Source of the DNA: Asterella californica
Lineage: Eukaryota > Streptophyta > Marchantiopsida > Marchantiales > Aytoniaceae
Direction: 5' to 3'
Length of the DNA stretch: 64,000 nt
Assembly: GCA_036924285.1 (NCBI GenBank)
Contig: JAYKYS010000001.1
Coordinates: 4,624,501 to 4,688,500 of the forward strand
The notes beneath the pieces were generated by a model, which had not been told where the DNA came from, ran no database searches, and saw only the letters and a list, made by a program, of their open reading frames with translations. Both the position numbers and the translations under genes were made by a program. Below are positions 1 through 12,322 of the stretch, piece by piece (position 1 is the stretch's first letter; the number at the start of each line of letters is the position of its first letter).

Positions 1-2562
1 TATGAGGTAGAGAACTCAGAATGGGTTTCACCCATTGTGATTGTCAAGAAGAAGAATGGTAAGCTGCGAGTGTGCATAGACTATAAAAAGTTGAATGCAG
101 TTACCAAGAAGGATTATTATCCTCTATCATTTATAGATGAGATTTTGGAGGAAGTTGCTGGTCATGAGTGGTACAGCTTTGGTGATGGCTATAGTGGATA
201 CAACCAGATCAAGATAGCACAGGAGTACTAACAGTTGACTACTTTCACTACTCCTTGGGGAACATTTGCATTTCGGGTGATGTCATTCGGATTGTGTAAT
301 GCTCCGGCCACGTTTCAAAGGTTCATGAACAAGGTGTTTGAACCATTCATAGGGAAATTTGTTCGGGATTTCATTGACGATTTCTGTGTGTACGGACGAA
401 AGGAGGACCACTTTGATCATGTGATCAAAGTTTTGCAGCGGTTGGAGCAAGCCAACGCTTCTCTAAATCCAGAGAAGTGCATCTTTGGCTGCGAAGAAGG
501 TCTGCTGTTAGGGCACATCATTTCCAAGAATGGGATTGCGGTAGATCCTGAGAAGGTGAAGAAGATTGTGGATCTTTCATTTCCGATCAACTTGACAAAG
601 TTGAGGCAGTTTCTTGGCATGGTTGGATATTATCGTAGGTTTGTCTTTTCCTTCTCAAACAAAGCAATAGCTTTGACTCTGTACATGAAGAAGGGAGTTG
701 ATTTTGACTTAATAGTGCATGATCAGAAGGCAAAGGAAGCATTTGAGGAGCTGAAAAAGGCATTAGTGACAGCTCCTATACTTGCTAAACCTGAGTGGAG
801 TAAAGCATTTATTCTGTATACGGATGCCTCCAATGTAGCAATCGGATGTACATTAAGTCAGCTAGATGGAGATGGGCATGATCATCCTATAGCTTATGCT
901 AGTAGGCAGATGGTTCCAGCGGAGAAGAATTACTCCGTGACTGAACGAGAAGGATTAGCGGTGATCTTTGGATTGAAGAAATTTCGACACTACTTGCTAG
1001 GAGGGAAATTTTCCATAGTCACAGATCACAAGGCTTTAAAGTATATCTTTAATAAGCCTAATGCCGAAGGTCGTATTGCTCGTTGGAAGATCCTTCTAAC
1101 AGAATACGATTATGTGATCGAAGATAGACTAGGGAAGAAGCATGCGAATGCTGATCTTTTGTCAAGGGCTTATGATGATGAGGGAGAAGAACCGTTTGAT
1201 GATTCATTTCCAGACGAGCATCTGATGACCATCACAAGCATCGAGGAGATACCGGACGAGTACAAGGAAATCTGGAGTTTCCTTGTAGATGGCTCTTTTT
1301 CAGAAGGTATGCATATCCGAGAACGTAACGCGTTGATCAAGAGATGCAAACCTTACACCATGGTGGAGGGAATTCTATTTCATCAAGGAGCAGATGGCTT
1401 ACTAAGGAGAGCAGTTGGTCAGAAGGAGGCATTCAAGCTGATGCACGAGTTTCACGATGGCACTGTTTGCGGAGGTCACTTTGCTGGTAAGATAACAGCT
1501 TTCAAGATTTTGGATGCGGGTTATCATTGGAGAGGGATTTTCAAGGAGTGTTTAGACTATTGCAAAACTTGCGACGTATGTCAAGCATTTGCTCTGAAGT
1601 CTACTAGAACACCTCCGTTAAGATCAATTTCAATATTAGGACCATTTGAGAAGTGGGGTATTGACTTTGTAGGTCCTCTTAATAAGACACCTCGAGGCAA
1701 TAGATACATTGTAGTCGCCACTGACTATTGTACCAAGTGGGTAGAGGCTAGACCTTTGAGGGAGATCAATGAAACAAAAGTCGGTAGATTCCTATGGGAG
1801 AGGATCATCACGAGATTTGGATGTCCGTTAGAGTTGGTCTCAGATAGAGGAGGAGAGTTTGTAGGGAGCATGACTACTGCTATGCTACAACACTTTTCTA
1901 TCAAGCCACGAGTAACGACCTCATACAAACCAAATGCTAATGGTCTTGCGGAGAAGACCAATCTTACACTTTATATGATGCTCGTCAAAGATGCTGGTGT
2001 TGAAACTGCGAAACATACTTGGGATAAGAGGCTACATGCCATCTTATGGGAGTACCGAACGACTACAAAGACTTCTACTGGATACTCCCCATTTCGACTG
2101 GTTTATGGAGTGGAGTCCAAGTTGCCGATCCAATTCGAATTGGATACTTTTCAAACTATTCAACGAAAGTTGAAGAGGTCGAGAGGAGAAGACGTGGTCA
2201 GATCAAGAAGGGAGCAACTCATGGAGTTGGAAGAGATCCGAGCGGTAGCAATGATCCGGATGGAACGAGCTCAGGCGTATCAAAAGAAGAGTTACGACAA
2301 ATGGTTGGGCAAGAGGGAGGTAAAACCTTTTCAAGTCAGAGATTGGGTTATGTTGTATGATGCTATCAGATTCAAGAGGGCTAGGAAGAAGTTTCTTCCG
2401 AGATATTTTGGTCCTTTTGTTGTAGATAAGGTGTGGAGCAACTTCACATATGACCTTCAGGAGTTGGGAGGAAGGAGATTCGATCGGGTCAACCATGACA
2501 AGTTGAAGTTGTTTCATCGACGAAAGTTCTCTCTTCACTCCGAGGACGGAGCGAAAATTTAG
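1..2562 (+). pseudogene. E1: Ty3/gypsy pol, RT-RNase H-integrase (5' end outside window)
   Basis: This is the C-terminal part of a gypsy polyprotein that copies element RNA into DNA and integrates it. It enters from the left edge in frame (SEWVSPIVIVKKKNG, RT fingers). The RT active site FIDD is at 370-381. The RNase H aspartate of YTDAS is at 823-825. An HHCC zinc-binding integrase N-terminus lies at about 1440-1590. The integrase core triad is D at 1663, D at 1843 and E at 1951. A GPF-type C-terminal module sits near 2400 (PRYFGPFVV). One in-frame TAA (229-231), right after the SGYNQIKIAQEY block, breaks the RT. The rest to the stop at 2560-2562 is open, so the copy is young but dead unless the stop is read through. 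The 3' LTR follows 13 bases later. A second, minus-strand copy (E1') lies at 34292-50194. The family assignment is firm. Confidence 0.95.
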
Positions 2563-2575
2563 TCCGGGGGTAAAA

Positions 2576-3490
2576 TGTAACGACCTATGTTACACATAGG
2601 AAGTTTGTCTATTAGTAAGGTGTTTAGTTCTAACTAAGTGTTGAGAATGTTTATTTGCTGCCAAAGTACTTTTAGGAGGTATCAAGTTAGTCATGACTAG
2701 CTAAAAGTTAGTTATGGTTAAACTTAGCTGTACTTTTGGCAGAATTCAGATATTTGCTAAAGAGTGAGCACTACTATCTTGTCATCTTGTCTAAAAGGAA
2801 GAAAGGAGGTGGAAAGTATCCCTTATCTCCTTTTTGACTTGATATTAGTGGTTGGATTAAAGTTGTGAACTTTGTGGGCATTAAAAACAAGAAGAGATTC
2901 CACATGTTTCCTTTTTAGTGGGTCCTAGTGTAGAGGGGGGGTGGAAATTCGAGATTCCTTGAGAATATTCTAGAATCCTTCTAGAAGTTGTTGACTTTGA
3001 AGGAATAAGCCCATGTGAAAAGATAAAAAGCCCATGTGATCAATGCTTTTACCTTAAGTAATATCTTAGTAAAACTCGGTAAAAGTAGTTACGGCTGAGT
3101 TACCGGGGGTACCAAAGTAAAAACCTAGAATGTATAAATAGAGGAGTAGAGAAGAGCTCCTCATCCTTGTTTTCACATTGTCGTAATGACAACTTGAGTA
3201 ATATAGAGAGTGTGGGATATTTTTAGCATGTGAGAACTTGAGAGACGTCGTTAGAATGGAGGATTCTAGTTAAGGTGTTTAAGGAGATTTTTAGTTGATA
3301 AGTTTGTGGGTGTATGAATGAGTGAACTCAGCATTTTCCCTTCAAGTTCATGGTGTGCTTCCATCAAAGCTATCAGAGGTGACCCCTGAGTGAGAGACAG
3401 GCCCGACATGTTGCAGATTCGTGGATGACGATCGTGGAGGTTGAGAGATCGGGGGGGGTAGTTGATCGATAGGACCGCGGAGGGTTGACA
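2576..3490 (+). mobile_element. 3' LTR of E1 (915 bp)
   Basis: The LTR starts TGTAACGACC immediately after the polypurine stretch GTCCGGGGGTAAAA and ends GGGTTGACA. The boundaries come from comparison with the minus-strand copy at 34292-35176, which stops matching at the same points (its end reads GGGTTTACA in sense). AGAATGTATAAATAGAGG near 3128 looks like the TATA region of U3. Confidence 0.85.
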
Positions 3491-3563
3491 GTCCGTAGCT
3501 AGAACAGAACTAGACAAGGATGTGCTACGAAGGGTTGGCAACTCAATTCGAGAGGCTACATGA
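3491..3563. other. Junction between E1 LTR and truncated E2
   Basis: This short stretch separates the end of the E1 LTR from the first in-frame codon of E2. E2 has no 5' LTR, primer-binding site or gag N-terminus here, so E2 is cut off on its left. I cannot tell whether E1 inserted into E2 or a deletion joined them. Confidence 0.5.
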
Positions 3564-4679
3564 TGGAATGATCCAGTGGATACTATGTCAGTGCATGCTT
3601 ATGTTGCAAGAAGTCAGCATGAAGCTGTACTAGAAGAAAAACGCAGGAGGGAGGATGCAGGTGAGGCTTCTACAGCCAAACGACTTGCTATAAGGAGTGA
3701 AAGGGCTAGACCAGAGACAAGGCAGGAGACAACACCTACTCGGGAGGAAACTATGGAAGATCTACCATCTACAACACCAAAGGAGAAGGAGAGAAGCAAG
3801 GAGAAGGGTAAGATGCCTGCATACAAACTTCAGTCTGACATTGAGATTGCTACAGACTTGAAGCAGGTGTTAGAGAATCGTATCTTGAATGGGAAGGTTG
3901 AGTTTACTCTGGGTGAGATTCTTGAGATAGCAAAGCGTGAGTTCCATGAGGTTATCATAGATATCATCAAGAGGAAACGTCAGATTTTGGGTGAAGTAGC
4001 TACGCTGAACGCTCTAAGGACCAAACTGTCGGAGGATGAGGAAGATGAGATTGCTGGTTACTGCTCTCAAGTATCAGAGGGGAGTTCGTATCAGCACGTG
4101 AGGTTTGAAGATGAGGTAGAAGCATCGCAGAAGAGCCATTACTCTCACAACCATTGGGCAAGAGCAACCACAGAGACCTTAGTGAAGCTGGGAGATCTAG
4201 AGGAACCTGTGGTGGCATTGATTGATCACGGCTCAGAGATTAATCTGATGTCTAAGGAGCTGTACAAGCGTGGGAGGTGGCCCATAGACACCGACCATGG
4301 ATGGCTTATCCGTGCTGCCAACAACCAGAGGAGAGAACTCTATGGTGCTTGTCCCAACATCAAGGTAACTGTAGGTGACATCAGTGATGTTCAGAATTTC
4401 TTTGTACAAGACATGTCAACCTATCTTATCATTCGAGGGCAGCCTTACATTACTGCTGTTAGAATGGAGACACGAGTTATGGATGATGGTTCAGCCTATG
4501 CTAGGATACGTAGTAGAGATGACAAAAGAGTTGTTCAGTTTTTGACCGTTGCTGCAGAATATGAGAGGAATCGTGATAGTTTGAGAGACCGTCCACTACC
4601 TAAGATTACTCAGGAGTTTAGAGAGTCTAGGGGTTTTGGCAGAGTACCATTGAAGAGCGAGACTTCAACGGTACAGTAG
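3564..4679 (+). pseudogene. E2: 5'-truncated Gag C-terminus and aspartic protease
   Basis: The frame opens at 3564 after a TGA and has no true start: the capsid part of Gag is missing. The first part is charged linker rich in Lys, Glu and Arg, followed by a conserved block (KMPAYKLQSDIEIATDLKQ) seen in this gypsy lineage. The retroviral-type protease has DHGSEIN at 4224-4244, where DSG or DTG is usual. The flap and second half follow (ILRGQPYI-like, here IIRGQPYI). The frame stops at 4677-4679. The pol frame overlaps it in the -1 frame, so protease and RT are in different frames. The role would be processing of the Gag-Pol precursor. Loss of the 5' part makes it non-functional as an element. 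Confidence 0.85.
4631..4637 (+). promoter_or_regulatory. Candidate -1 ribosomal frameshift heptamer
   Basis: GGGTTTT sits in the X XXY YYZ phase of the protease frame (codons AGG GGT TTT). A -1 slip here leads directly into the pol frame, which is open from this point through 7825. The zero-frame stop is 40 bases downstream. It could also be coincidence at an ordinary mutational frameshift. Confidence 0.4.
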
Positions 4680-7600
4680 AGCTAGGATTCTCGCCTGATC
4701 CAGTAGAGCATGAGGCTTTATCCACTGGCTTCTTAGGATTGACGTCATGCGGATCAGTGTGTTATAGGAAGGTTGAGAATCTGAAGAGGTTTGAGAGGCA
4801 ACATGTGAAGTATATACAACAGTCTTTGTGGGATAGTGGAGAGTTAGCAAGAGATGAATACATATCTGGAGTGTTTGAAGAGCAGTATTTGGTAGATACT
4901 ATAGGGGAGTTGAAATCTATAGTAGAAAGTTTTATAGATGATGTAGATAGAGTGGTGAGAGTGAGCTCCAAGGAGCTTTATGATGTAATTGATAAGTTTA
5001 TAGATCGGCAAGAGGTGTATGTGGAGACCAAGTACAAGTCAGTGGCAAAGAAAGTCAAACCAGTGGCTTTGCCTTTACCACTCGATTACAATCAGAAGAT
5101 GGAGCAAGCTGCACGAGAACCGACGCTCAGAGGACCGAGAAGAATTGGGCACCAGTTCACAGAAACAACACTGAAGGAGCTGAGGATTGGAGGTGATGGA
5201 TTTCTTACTGAGCAGGAGAAGAAGAGCTTTAGGGAGATGCTATCTAGACATGGTAAGGCGTTTGCATTTGAGTCACATGAAGTAGGATGTGTAGATCCAA
5301 GTGTAGTTGCACCTATGGTAATCTTTACTATACCGCATGTGCCTTGGAATCTACGTCCTATCCCTGTGTCTAGAGCTCATCTGCCAAAGCTGATAGACTT
5401 GCTCAATGAGAGGATTAGGATGGGTATCTTGGAACCATCTATAGTTCCCTATTCTAGCAGATGGTTTACTGTTCCAAAGAAAAGTGGAGCTTTGAGATTC
5501 ATTCAAGATATGCAGCTAGTTAACAAGGTAACTATCAGAAATATGGGTATAGGACCTATTGTAGACGAGTTTGCAGAGGCTTTTGCTGGTCGTGCTATCT
5601 ATTCGATGGGAGACTTATATTCAGGTTATGATCAGTTTCAGTTATCCTCTGAAAGTAGAGACTTGACTACAATGAGGACACTTTTGGGGTTACTAAGGAT
5701 GTGCACCTTGCCGCAAGGTGCTACCAATTCTGTAGCACATATGATGAATGGCATGAACAAAGTTTTGAGGGACTTCATTCCTGAAAAAACTATGCCATTC
5801 CTTGATGATGTGCCGATCAAAGGGTGTGCTGAGGAGGAGAAGAATGAGCTAATGGATCAGAGGGGGTGCCGTAAGTTTGTTGCAGATCACATAGCTGATT
5901 GTGATAAGATACTGAGTCGACTGGAGGAGGTTCATTTGACTTTATCAAGAGCAAAGTCTGTATTTGGAGAACAGGAGGTGTTGATTGTGGGGCACCTATG
6001 TGGATCTTATGGTCGGAAACCTTGTCCAAACAAGGTTGATGTCATTCGAAGGATGAAGGAGACATGTGGGTCAGTTACTGAGGTGAGAAGGTTTCTAGGT
6101 GCATGTATGTTTTACCATATATGGATTCTACACTTTGCTCATGTAGCAGATCCGTTGTACAAGTTGTTGAGGAAGGGGCAAAGATTTCAGTGGCAAGAGG
6201 AGCAAAGCGAGTCTATGAGGAAGTTGAAGGATCTTTTGGCTTCACCACCAACCCTACGGAAGGTAACATATGAGTTGGAGAGATCTGTTATCCTTACTGT
6301 TGATACTAGTCCTATTGGCATTGGATGGGCTATAGGACAAGATGATCAGGATGGAAATAGATATGTGGTGCGTTTTGGTGCTAAGGTATTAAGTTCACGG
6401 CAGAGAGACTACCCTCAGGTCAAGAGAGAGCTATGGGGAGTAGTTACTGCAATGAAGAGTGACAAGGAATACTTGATAGGAGCACCTGTGGTTGTGGAGA
6501 CAGATTGTTTACCTCTCTTGGGAATGATTACTAGCTGTACAACTATGTTGAGGTGGATAGCATATATCAAGTCCTTGAACCCAGAGTTTAGACATATTAC
6601 AGGAAAAGACAATCCTGTGGCAGATATGTTATCAAGGGCTAGGTATTACGATGAGAAGGAAATGATAGATGACCAGGAGGATGTGGGAACAGAGTTCTAT
6701 TCTAGTGTTCTTGCTACAGAAGATAGAAGCTGTTTTGCAGCTCCATTGGAGTTATTTGAGGAAACTATGTATGATGGCGAGTGGTTGGATCTTGGACACT
6801 ATTTGAGTTCATTGGAAAGGCAAGAAGGCTGGTCTGATGCAGATTTCAAGAGGATTCGTAGAACAGCTTATGGATACTTTTTACATGGGGGACATCTATG
6901 GAAGCGCCCTAAGCTACAAGGAGGTATACCGCAGCGGGTAGTATGTGACTTGGAATTGCAGCAGAAGCTGATCAAGGAGTTCCATGAGAGTTTATGGGCC
7001 GGTCATAGAGGAGTTTGGGCTACGTTTGCCAAGATGAAGGAGAAGTATTGGTGGAAAGGTATGTATAAGGATGTAGTACAGTTTGTTTCATCCTGTATAC
7101 CTTGCCAGATGTATTCCAATGTACGTCATCGTGATGGATTGCATCCTACTTATCCTTTAACCATTCATTATAAATGGGTAGTTGATCTTGTAACTATGCC
7201 ATTTGGACTTGGACAAATGAGGTATCTAGTCTTGGCTAGAGAAGATCTATCTAACCAAGTCGAAGACCGTGCTCTGAGGACGAAGACCACTGCTAGTGTC
7301 TGCCGCTTTCTACTTGAAGATGTTATTTGTAGGTATGGGTGTGTGGGGAAGATCACTACAGATAGGGGTGAGCTGGATGCACAAGAAGCAGTTGAGTTCT
7401 TCAAGCGATTGGGAATCAAGTTGGCATTAACCACTGCTTACAATCCTGAAGGGAATGGCAAGAGCGAAAGAGGTCATCCGTCAATCATCAAAGCTTTGGT
7501 AAAAGCTTGCAAGGGTAAGATCCGTGAATGGCCTAGATTGCTACCATTTGCTTTGTGGGCAAATCGTACAACTCATAGTACCGTTACAGGTTACATGCCA

Positions 7601-8131
7601 GCAGAGTTGATACTAGGGCAAAAACCTGTGATGCCGATTGAGGAGGTCGTGTCTACTTGGAATGTTTTGTCATGGGAAGATGGTAGAAGTACGGAGGATC
7701 TTCTTGCATTAAGGATCCAGCAATTAGAACGAAGACCTGAGGATGTTGCCAAAGCTGTGGAAAGGTTAAAGACTGCTAGAGAGAGAAACAAAGGCAAATT
7801 TGATAGAACGCATAGATTACGACCCTAACCAGTTAAGGAAGGTGATTGGGTGTTAGTCTATGATAGTAGTCTTGATAATCAGCATAGCGCTATCAGAAAG
7901 TTTTCCAAGAGATGGTTCGGACCTTATGTGGTGTTAGAAGTTTATGATAATGCCACATACTCTTTGAGAGAGTTAGATGGTGCAGTGCTCAAGATACCAG
8001 TCGCAGGGAAGAGAATCAAGCTCTTTAGAAGGAGAGGGGACGACCAAAACATTGCAGAGCTTACTGAAGATGAAGCTGAAGACTCAATGGAGGTTGAAGA
8101 TGAATTTGAAGCTGAAGCTGAAGATTCTTGA
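4638..8131 (+). pseudogene. E2: Ty3/gypsy pol, RT-RNase H-integrase with acidic tail
   Basis: This is an almost complete pol frame. The RT carries VPKKSGALRFIQD and the active site FLDD at 5798-5809, followed by VPIKG. The RNase H aspartate is at 6302 (TVDTSP). An integrase HHCC zinc module spans about 6983-7110. The integrase triad is D 7184 (VVDLV), D 7361 (TTDRGELDA) and E 7466 (KSERGH). A GPY/F module is at about 7917 (RWFGPYVV). After it comes a strongly acidic tail of about 30 residues up to 8131. The only break is TAA at 7826-7828 between the core and the GPY/F module, in frame on both sides. The lineage, with FLDDVPIKG and AREDLSNQV, differs clearly from E1 and E3. I associate such sequences with both fungal and plant genomes, so its host range is uncertain. 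Confidence 0.93.
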
Positions 8132-8165
8132 TCTAGATCTGGCACATACCAGAGGATGTGCAGGT

Positions 8166-8179
8166 TCAGAGGGGGTGGA
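8166..8179 (+). promoter_or_regulatory. Polypurine tract of E2
   Basis: CAGAGGGGGTGGA directly precedes the LTR start TGTCG at 8180. The same tract-plus-TGTCG arrangement occurs on the minus strand at 43556-43542 (2023-bp-LTR element) and at 17880-17865. Confidence 0.75.
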
Positions 8180-9450
8180 TGTCGCGCCATTTGGCGGCTA
8201 CATGCTTGACTTCTACTCCGACGCTTAGGTTTGGTAGTTCTAGAAGTTAGCTCATATTACTTCTAGTCCTTTATGTATATGTTTGACACCTTTGCATACG
8301 GTGTTAACACTATTTTGAGTCCTAGTAGGCTGATAGTATGTTAGTTATCTTGTTCAAGCATTTGTGCGCTTGTGCAAGTGACTTCTTACTTGTCTATGAC
8401 GTTCAATGTACATAACTTAGGGTTTCCATGCTGATAGGGGTTTGAGCTCATGGGTTGTACTTACTTGTCGCCCATGCACACTTTCTAGCTAGTTTAAGTT
8501 ATTTTTCGGGGCTATGTGTCATTTTAGGTAGTTTAAGTTTTACGCTGGCACTCTAGGGGGCTTGACATGGTAGCCTATGAGTGTAGATAAGTTACGAGGT
8601 AGTTTAAGGCACAAAAGGACAGTCAAGTGGAGCTATGAACTCCCATTGGTCCATTTTTGTCTTTTGTAAAACTCTAAGTTTAGAAACAGAGCTCTAGAGT
8701 GGAGTTCGAGCATTTGGTGAGGGATCTTCGAAATCTGAGAACACAGGAAGAGAGAACTCGTCGTGCCAAGCACTGTCAGTGAAATTTTTGCTCGATTTGG
8801 ATCAATAAACAAGGAGTTATGCCCAATTGAAGTTCGGATTGTGCCAAAACTGCGTCACTTTTGTTGATTTTGGGGTTTTTGGTGCCAATTGCAGCAGAAT
8901 TGAGGAAATCACTTCAAAACTTCGTGGTTGCGTTCACTGTCAAGAGGGCTACGACTGTCCAAAAAGTTTCGAATCATTTGAGTGATTGAGTAATTCAGGA
9001 CGGCCGCTGAAGCTGAGGGGGTCTGAAAAGCTCTTAATCTAGAGCAGCGACTTCAGAGGAGGAGATCTGGAGTTCTGTGTACATTCAGGAGTCCCAATTT
9101 CACAAGGATGTTCAGCATCCTGTAGACTTCAAATACTGTGAGAATATTTGAAATTCATCGAGCCAATTCTCTGTTCTAGGTCAGAATAGCTGTCTAGGTA
9201 CCAGAAATTGTCATAATTCTCTTACTCAGAACTTTTCTGTCAACATCTCGGTGCTAGAATTCAATCTCAGGCTGAAACTTCGTGTGTGTGTTTAGTAGTA
9301 CCTCATTTACATGTAGGGGAAGTTTAGAAGTCTAAACCTTCATAGTTTTCCTCTCTTTGTGTGTCAAAGTTCACCGCTTAAACCTATTACTACTAGTTAA
9401 ACCTAAAATTTGCCTCTTGAGCATATTAGAGGATCCTACACAACTGTGTG
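8180..9450 (+). mobile_element. 3' LTR of E2 (right end approximate)
   Basis: The LTR begins TGTCGCGCC. No second copy is present, so the right end is a guess; clear minus-strand gypsy coding begins by 9508. The part at about 8758-8820 (TCGTGCCAAGCACTGTCAG) recurs in diverged form at 14533-14595. No coding capacity is seen. Confidence 0.55.
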
Positions 9451-9507
9451 AGTGTTTATGGCCTCTGTTGTGACCTGAAAGCCAACCTCTTGAGTAAACA
9501 ACCACAG

Positions 9508-10026
9508 CTAGAAGTCCGGCGCTTTCCTAGGTAGACGGATCACACTCCGACACCGTGCTCGCATTCTTCTAGCCATCGGGGTGATAGACCCAACAAAATC
9601 GATTCTCCACTTTTCAAAAAAAGCAAGCGGAAGAATGAGAGTAAGATGCCACCTAGTAGTAGCTGTTGGTCTTCCCACCCTCAAGCACGCATCATATTTT
9701 CTGATCTCTTGAAAAATGTCTCTATACATGGTCGGCCACCAGTAGCCGGCGTCCAACATCTTCTTCACCGTGATCTTCAGTCCATAGTGACCCCCAGCAT
9801 CTTCGTAGTGAAGACCCGTGATCACTGGCTTAATCTCTGAAGGCTCAAGGTATCTTTTTAGCTTCTCATCATGTCCCTTCCTAAACAAGATATCCTGGAA
9901 GATGACGTAGGGGTCTGCCTTGTATAAGAAGACAGCCCTCTGCTCGGCATCCAATCCCTCGAGGTACATTTGATCTTCCAAGAACTTCCTCAAGTCTTTG
10001 AAGATTGATTCCTCTGTGGAAATCAC
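9508..10026 (-). pseudogene. E3: gypsy integrase N-terminus and start of core
   Basis: Minus-strand frame with an integrase zinc-binding region (GHYGLKITVKKMLDAGYWWP, then a degraded Cys pair, YDACLR instead of CxxC) and the first core aspartate in KWRIDFVGSI. The frame then runs into unrelated residues before its stop at 9508. The rest of the integrase core is absent here. Like the rest of E3, the coding strand is rich in GAAGAC. Confidence 0.8.
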
Positions 10027-10369
10027 AAAGACCGGATCAGAAGACCTAGTCTCGTCTTCTGGAAAGCAAGCGGTACGCCCCCCTCAGATGAGAGTGTCTC
10101 TGCAGAAACTGAAAACAGCTTCTCGTCAGAGAACTCGTCTTCCATTTCATCTTCTCGTCGTCTGTCTCTAATATGGATAGGTAGTCAGCATAAACATGCT
10201 GTCTTCCAGGTCTGTACTCCACTGTGTAAGTAAATTTCTGGAGTAAAAGAATCTACCTAGCTATCCTACTAGACAAACATGCTTTCTTTACTAGATGTTT
10301 CAAAGAAAAACGATCCACATAGAAGACAAATGGGTTTACCAAAAGATAGTGTCTAAACTTCCTACAGGA

Positions 10370-11050
10370 CTAAATCATGCCAGGACACTCCCTTTCAGTT
10401 GTAGAGTACTTCTTCTCTGCATCATTGAGATGTCTTCCCGCATAGTAGATGGGATAATCCTTCTTCTTCTCATCTTTCTGACTCAATACCACCCCTATGA
10501 CAAAAACAGAAACATCCACGTAAATGTGGAAGACTCTCTCCCAATCAAGCGGTCTTAGGATAGGAGATTCTGACAGAAGTCTTTTCATTTCTTCGAACGC
10601 TTCCTGCTGCTCAGAAGACCAAATGTAAGGTTCGTCCTTCTTCAACAACTTGGTGAGTCTTCCGGCTACTTCTGCATACCTGTCAATAAACCTCCTGTAG
10701 TATCCTACGTTGCCCAAGAAACTTCTCAACTGAGTCAGGTTAGCAGGTGGGTGAAGTTTCATGATAACTTCCACCTTAGCACAGTCGATTTCTATACCTC
10801 TTCCAAAATTCCTATGTCCTAGCAAAATTCTTTCTGACATACCAAAGAAGCACTTCTCAGGGTGAAGAGCCAGGCGATGCTCTCTACACTTCAAAAAACA
10901 CTTCCTTAGAAATATCAAGTGATCTTCTTTCGATCCAAACACACAAAAGTCATCCAAGAAGATCTCCATGAAAGTGCGAAGATACTCTTTGAAGATCGTG
11001 ATCATCAGTCTCTTAAATGTGACGGGTGCGTTGCATAAACCAAACAGCAT
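10370..11050 (-). pseudogene. E3: gypsy reverse transcriptase palm/thumb and RNase H start
   Basis: Minus-strand frame of 226 codons. It carries FGLCNAPVTFKR, the RT active site FLDDFCVFG, the connection motif LRSFLGNVGYYRRFI, and the RNase H start (HIYVDVS) through YSTTERE. This is a standard plant gypsy order. The frame is lost on both sides: the RT fingers (11051-11330) and the rest of RNase H (10027-10369) are decayed and hold no clean frame. Confidence 0.9.
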
Positions 11051-11330
11051 TTGGTTGTACGCTTACGTGTCCCAATCAGTGATAAAAGTGGTTTTTGACT
11101 TGTCTTCTTCTCTGATTGAAACTTGGTTGTACTCAGAATACCCATCTAGGAAGCTATAGAACTCAGAACTCATGTAACACAGAATCGGTGAAGGGTAAAG
11201 GATGGTGATCCTTTTTCGTAGCCAAGTTCAGCTTCCGGAAGTCTTGACACCCTCGGATCTTACTTGTCTGCTTCTTCGGCACGATGACAATAGGAGTTAC
11301 CCACTCACTACTAAGTATTGGGAAGATGAC

Positions 11331-11621
11331 TCATGCCTTCAGGTATTGATCGATCTGATCCTTCACCAGAAGCGAGTACTTGGGGTTGAGTCGATACTGC
11401 CTCTGCCGTGTAGGAACAACGCTTTCCAGCAAGTCAATACGATGCTCTCCCAGTTCTCGAGGTATGCCCTTCATGTCTTCTATGATCCAAGCGAAGATGT
11501 CCTGGAACTCTGTCAAAAGTTCTCTAAAGTCTTCCAACTGCTGACCCTCGATCACCTTAGAAAGCTTCAGCTTCTTCCCAGGAGCAACCTCCATTTCTTG
11601 AAGATCATCAGGGTTCATCAT
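11331..11621 (-). pseudogene. E3: pol segment just upstream of RT
   Basis: Minus-strand frame with the conserved pre-RT block of plant gypsy elements: DIFAWIIEDMKGIP, EHRIDLL, RQRQYRLNPKYSLLVKDQID. In an intact element this joins the protease to the RT fingers. Here it is an isolated open stretch between broken neighbours. Confidence 0.85.
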
Positions 11622-11773
11622 TCCTTCAGTGTGACTGTACTGACTGGCATCACAATATTTCAGTTTGGGAGCTTCTTCCGAGTCAGATTCATCTTATGGA
11701 AGATCATCTAAGTGGTCTTCCAAAAGGAAGACGATACTTTCGTCTTCTGGAAGCTCTTCTTCGCAATTTCGTA

Positions 11774-12322
11774 TCACTCAATATATCCACAGATCACTTC
11801 TTCTGCTATCTCTGTTACTTCTGTAGTACACAAGTTATTCACCATAAATTCATCATATCGTTCATCAATGTCCAAAGACGCAGCTGAGTCTTCTGACGTG
11901 TACCCCTTAGTCATAGAGGGAGTTTCACCTTGATGTCCAATCTTCATCCAATGGAGTGAGACTTTGGTCTTCTCACCCGGCTTGGGTGTAGGATTGAGAA
12001 ACCTCAAACAATGTCTTCTCCAATCGGTATTTACATTTGCAGCATACAGCCATGGTCTTCCTATCAAAACCTGATATCCAAGCTTAGCTACAGGTCGTAA
12101 AATGATGTAAGTGAGGTAAAAAGATACTCCCCCAATTACCGTCAAGACATCTTTCAGTTGTCCCAAAGGTCGTCTTCTGGTTTGATCCGTCATTCTGAGG
12201 ATTCTCGGAGTAGGTTGGACCTCAGTGAAGCCTAGGGCATGCGTAGTTTCTTCAGTCATGATGTTAACTCCGGAGCCGGAATCAATGGATACCTTCTTCA
12301 GAAGGCAGTCATGGATCTCCAT
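11774..12322 (-). pseudogene. E3: aspartic protease domain
   Basis: Minus-strand frame with LLKKVSIDSGSGVNIMTEE, the DSG active site of a retropepsin, followed by LGRPWLY-like sequence (VLIGRPWLYAANVNTDW). A TAA about ten bases upstream of the first Met separates it from further in-frame pol/gag linker (DFLQGLWNQKADVTFQQLL-like, about 12440-12530). The order PR, pre-RT, RT, integrase on the minus strand is colinear with one element. Confidence 0.85.
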
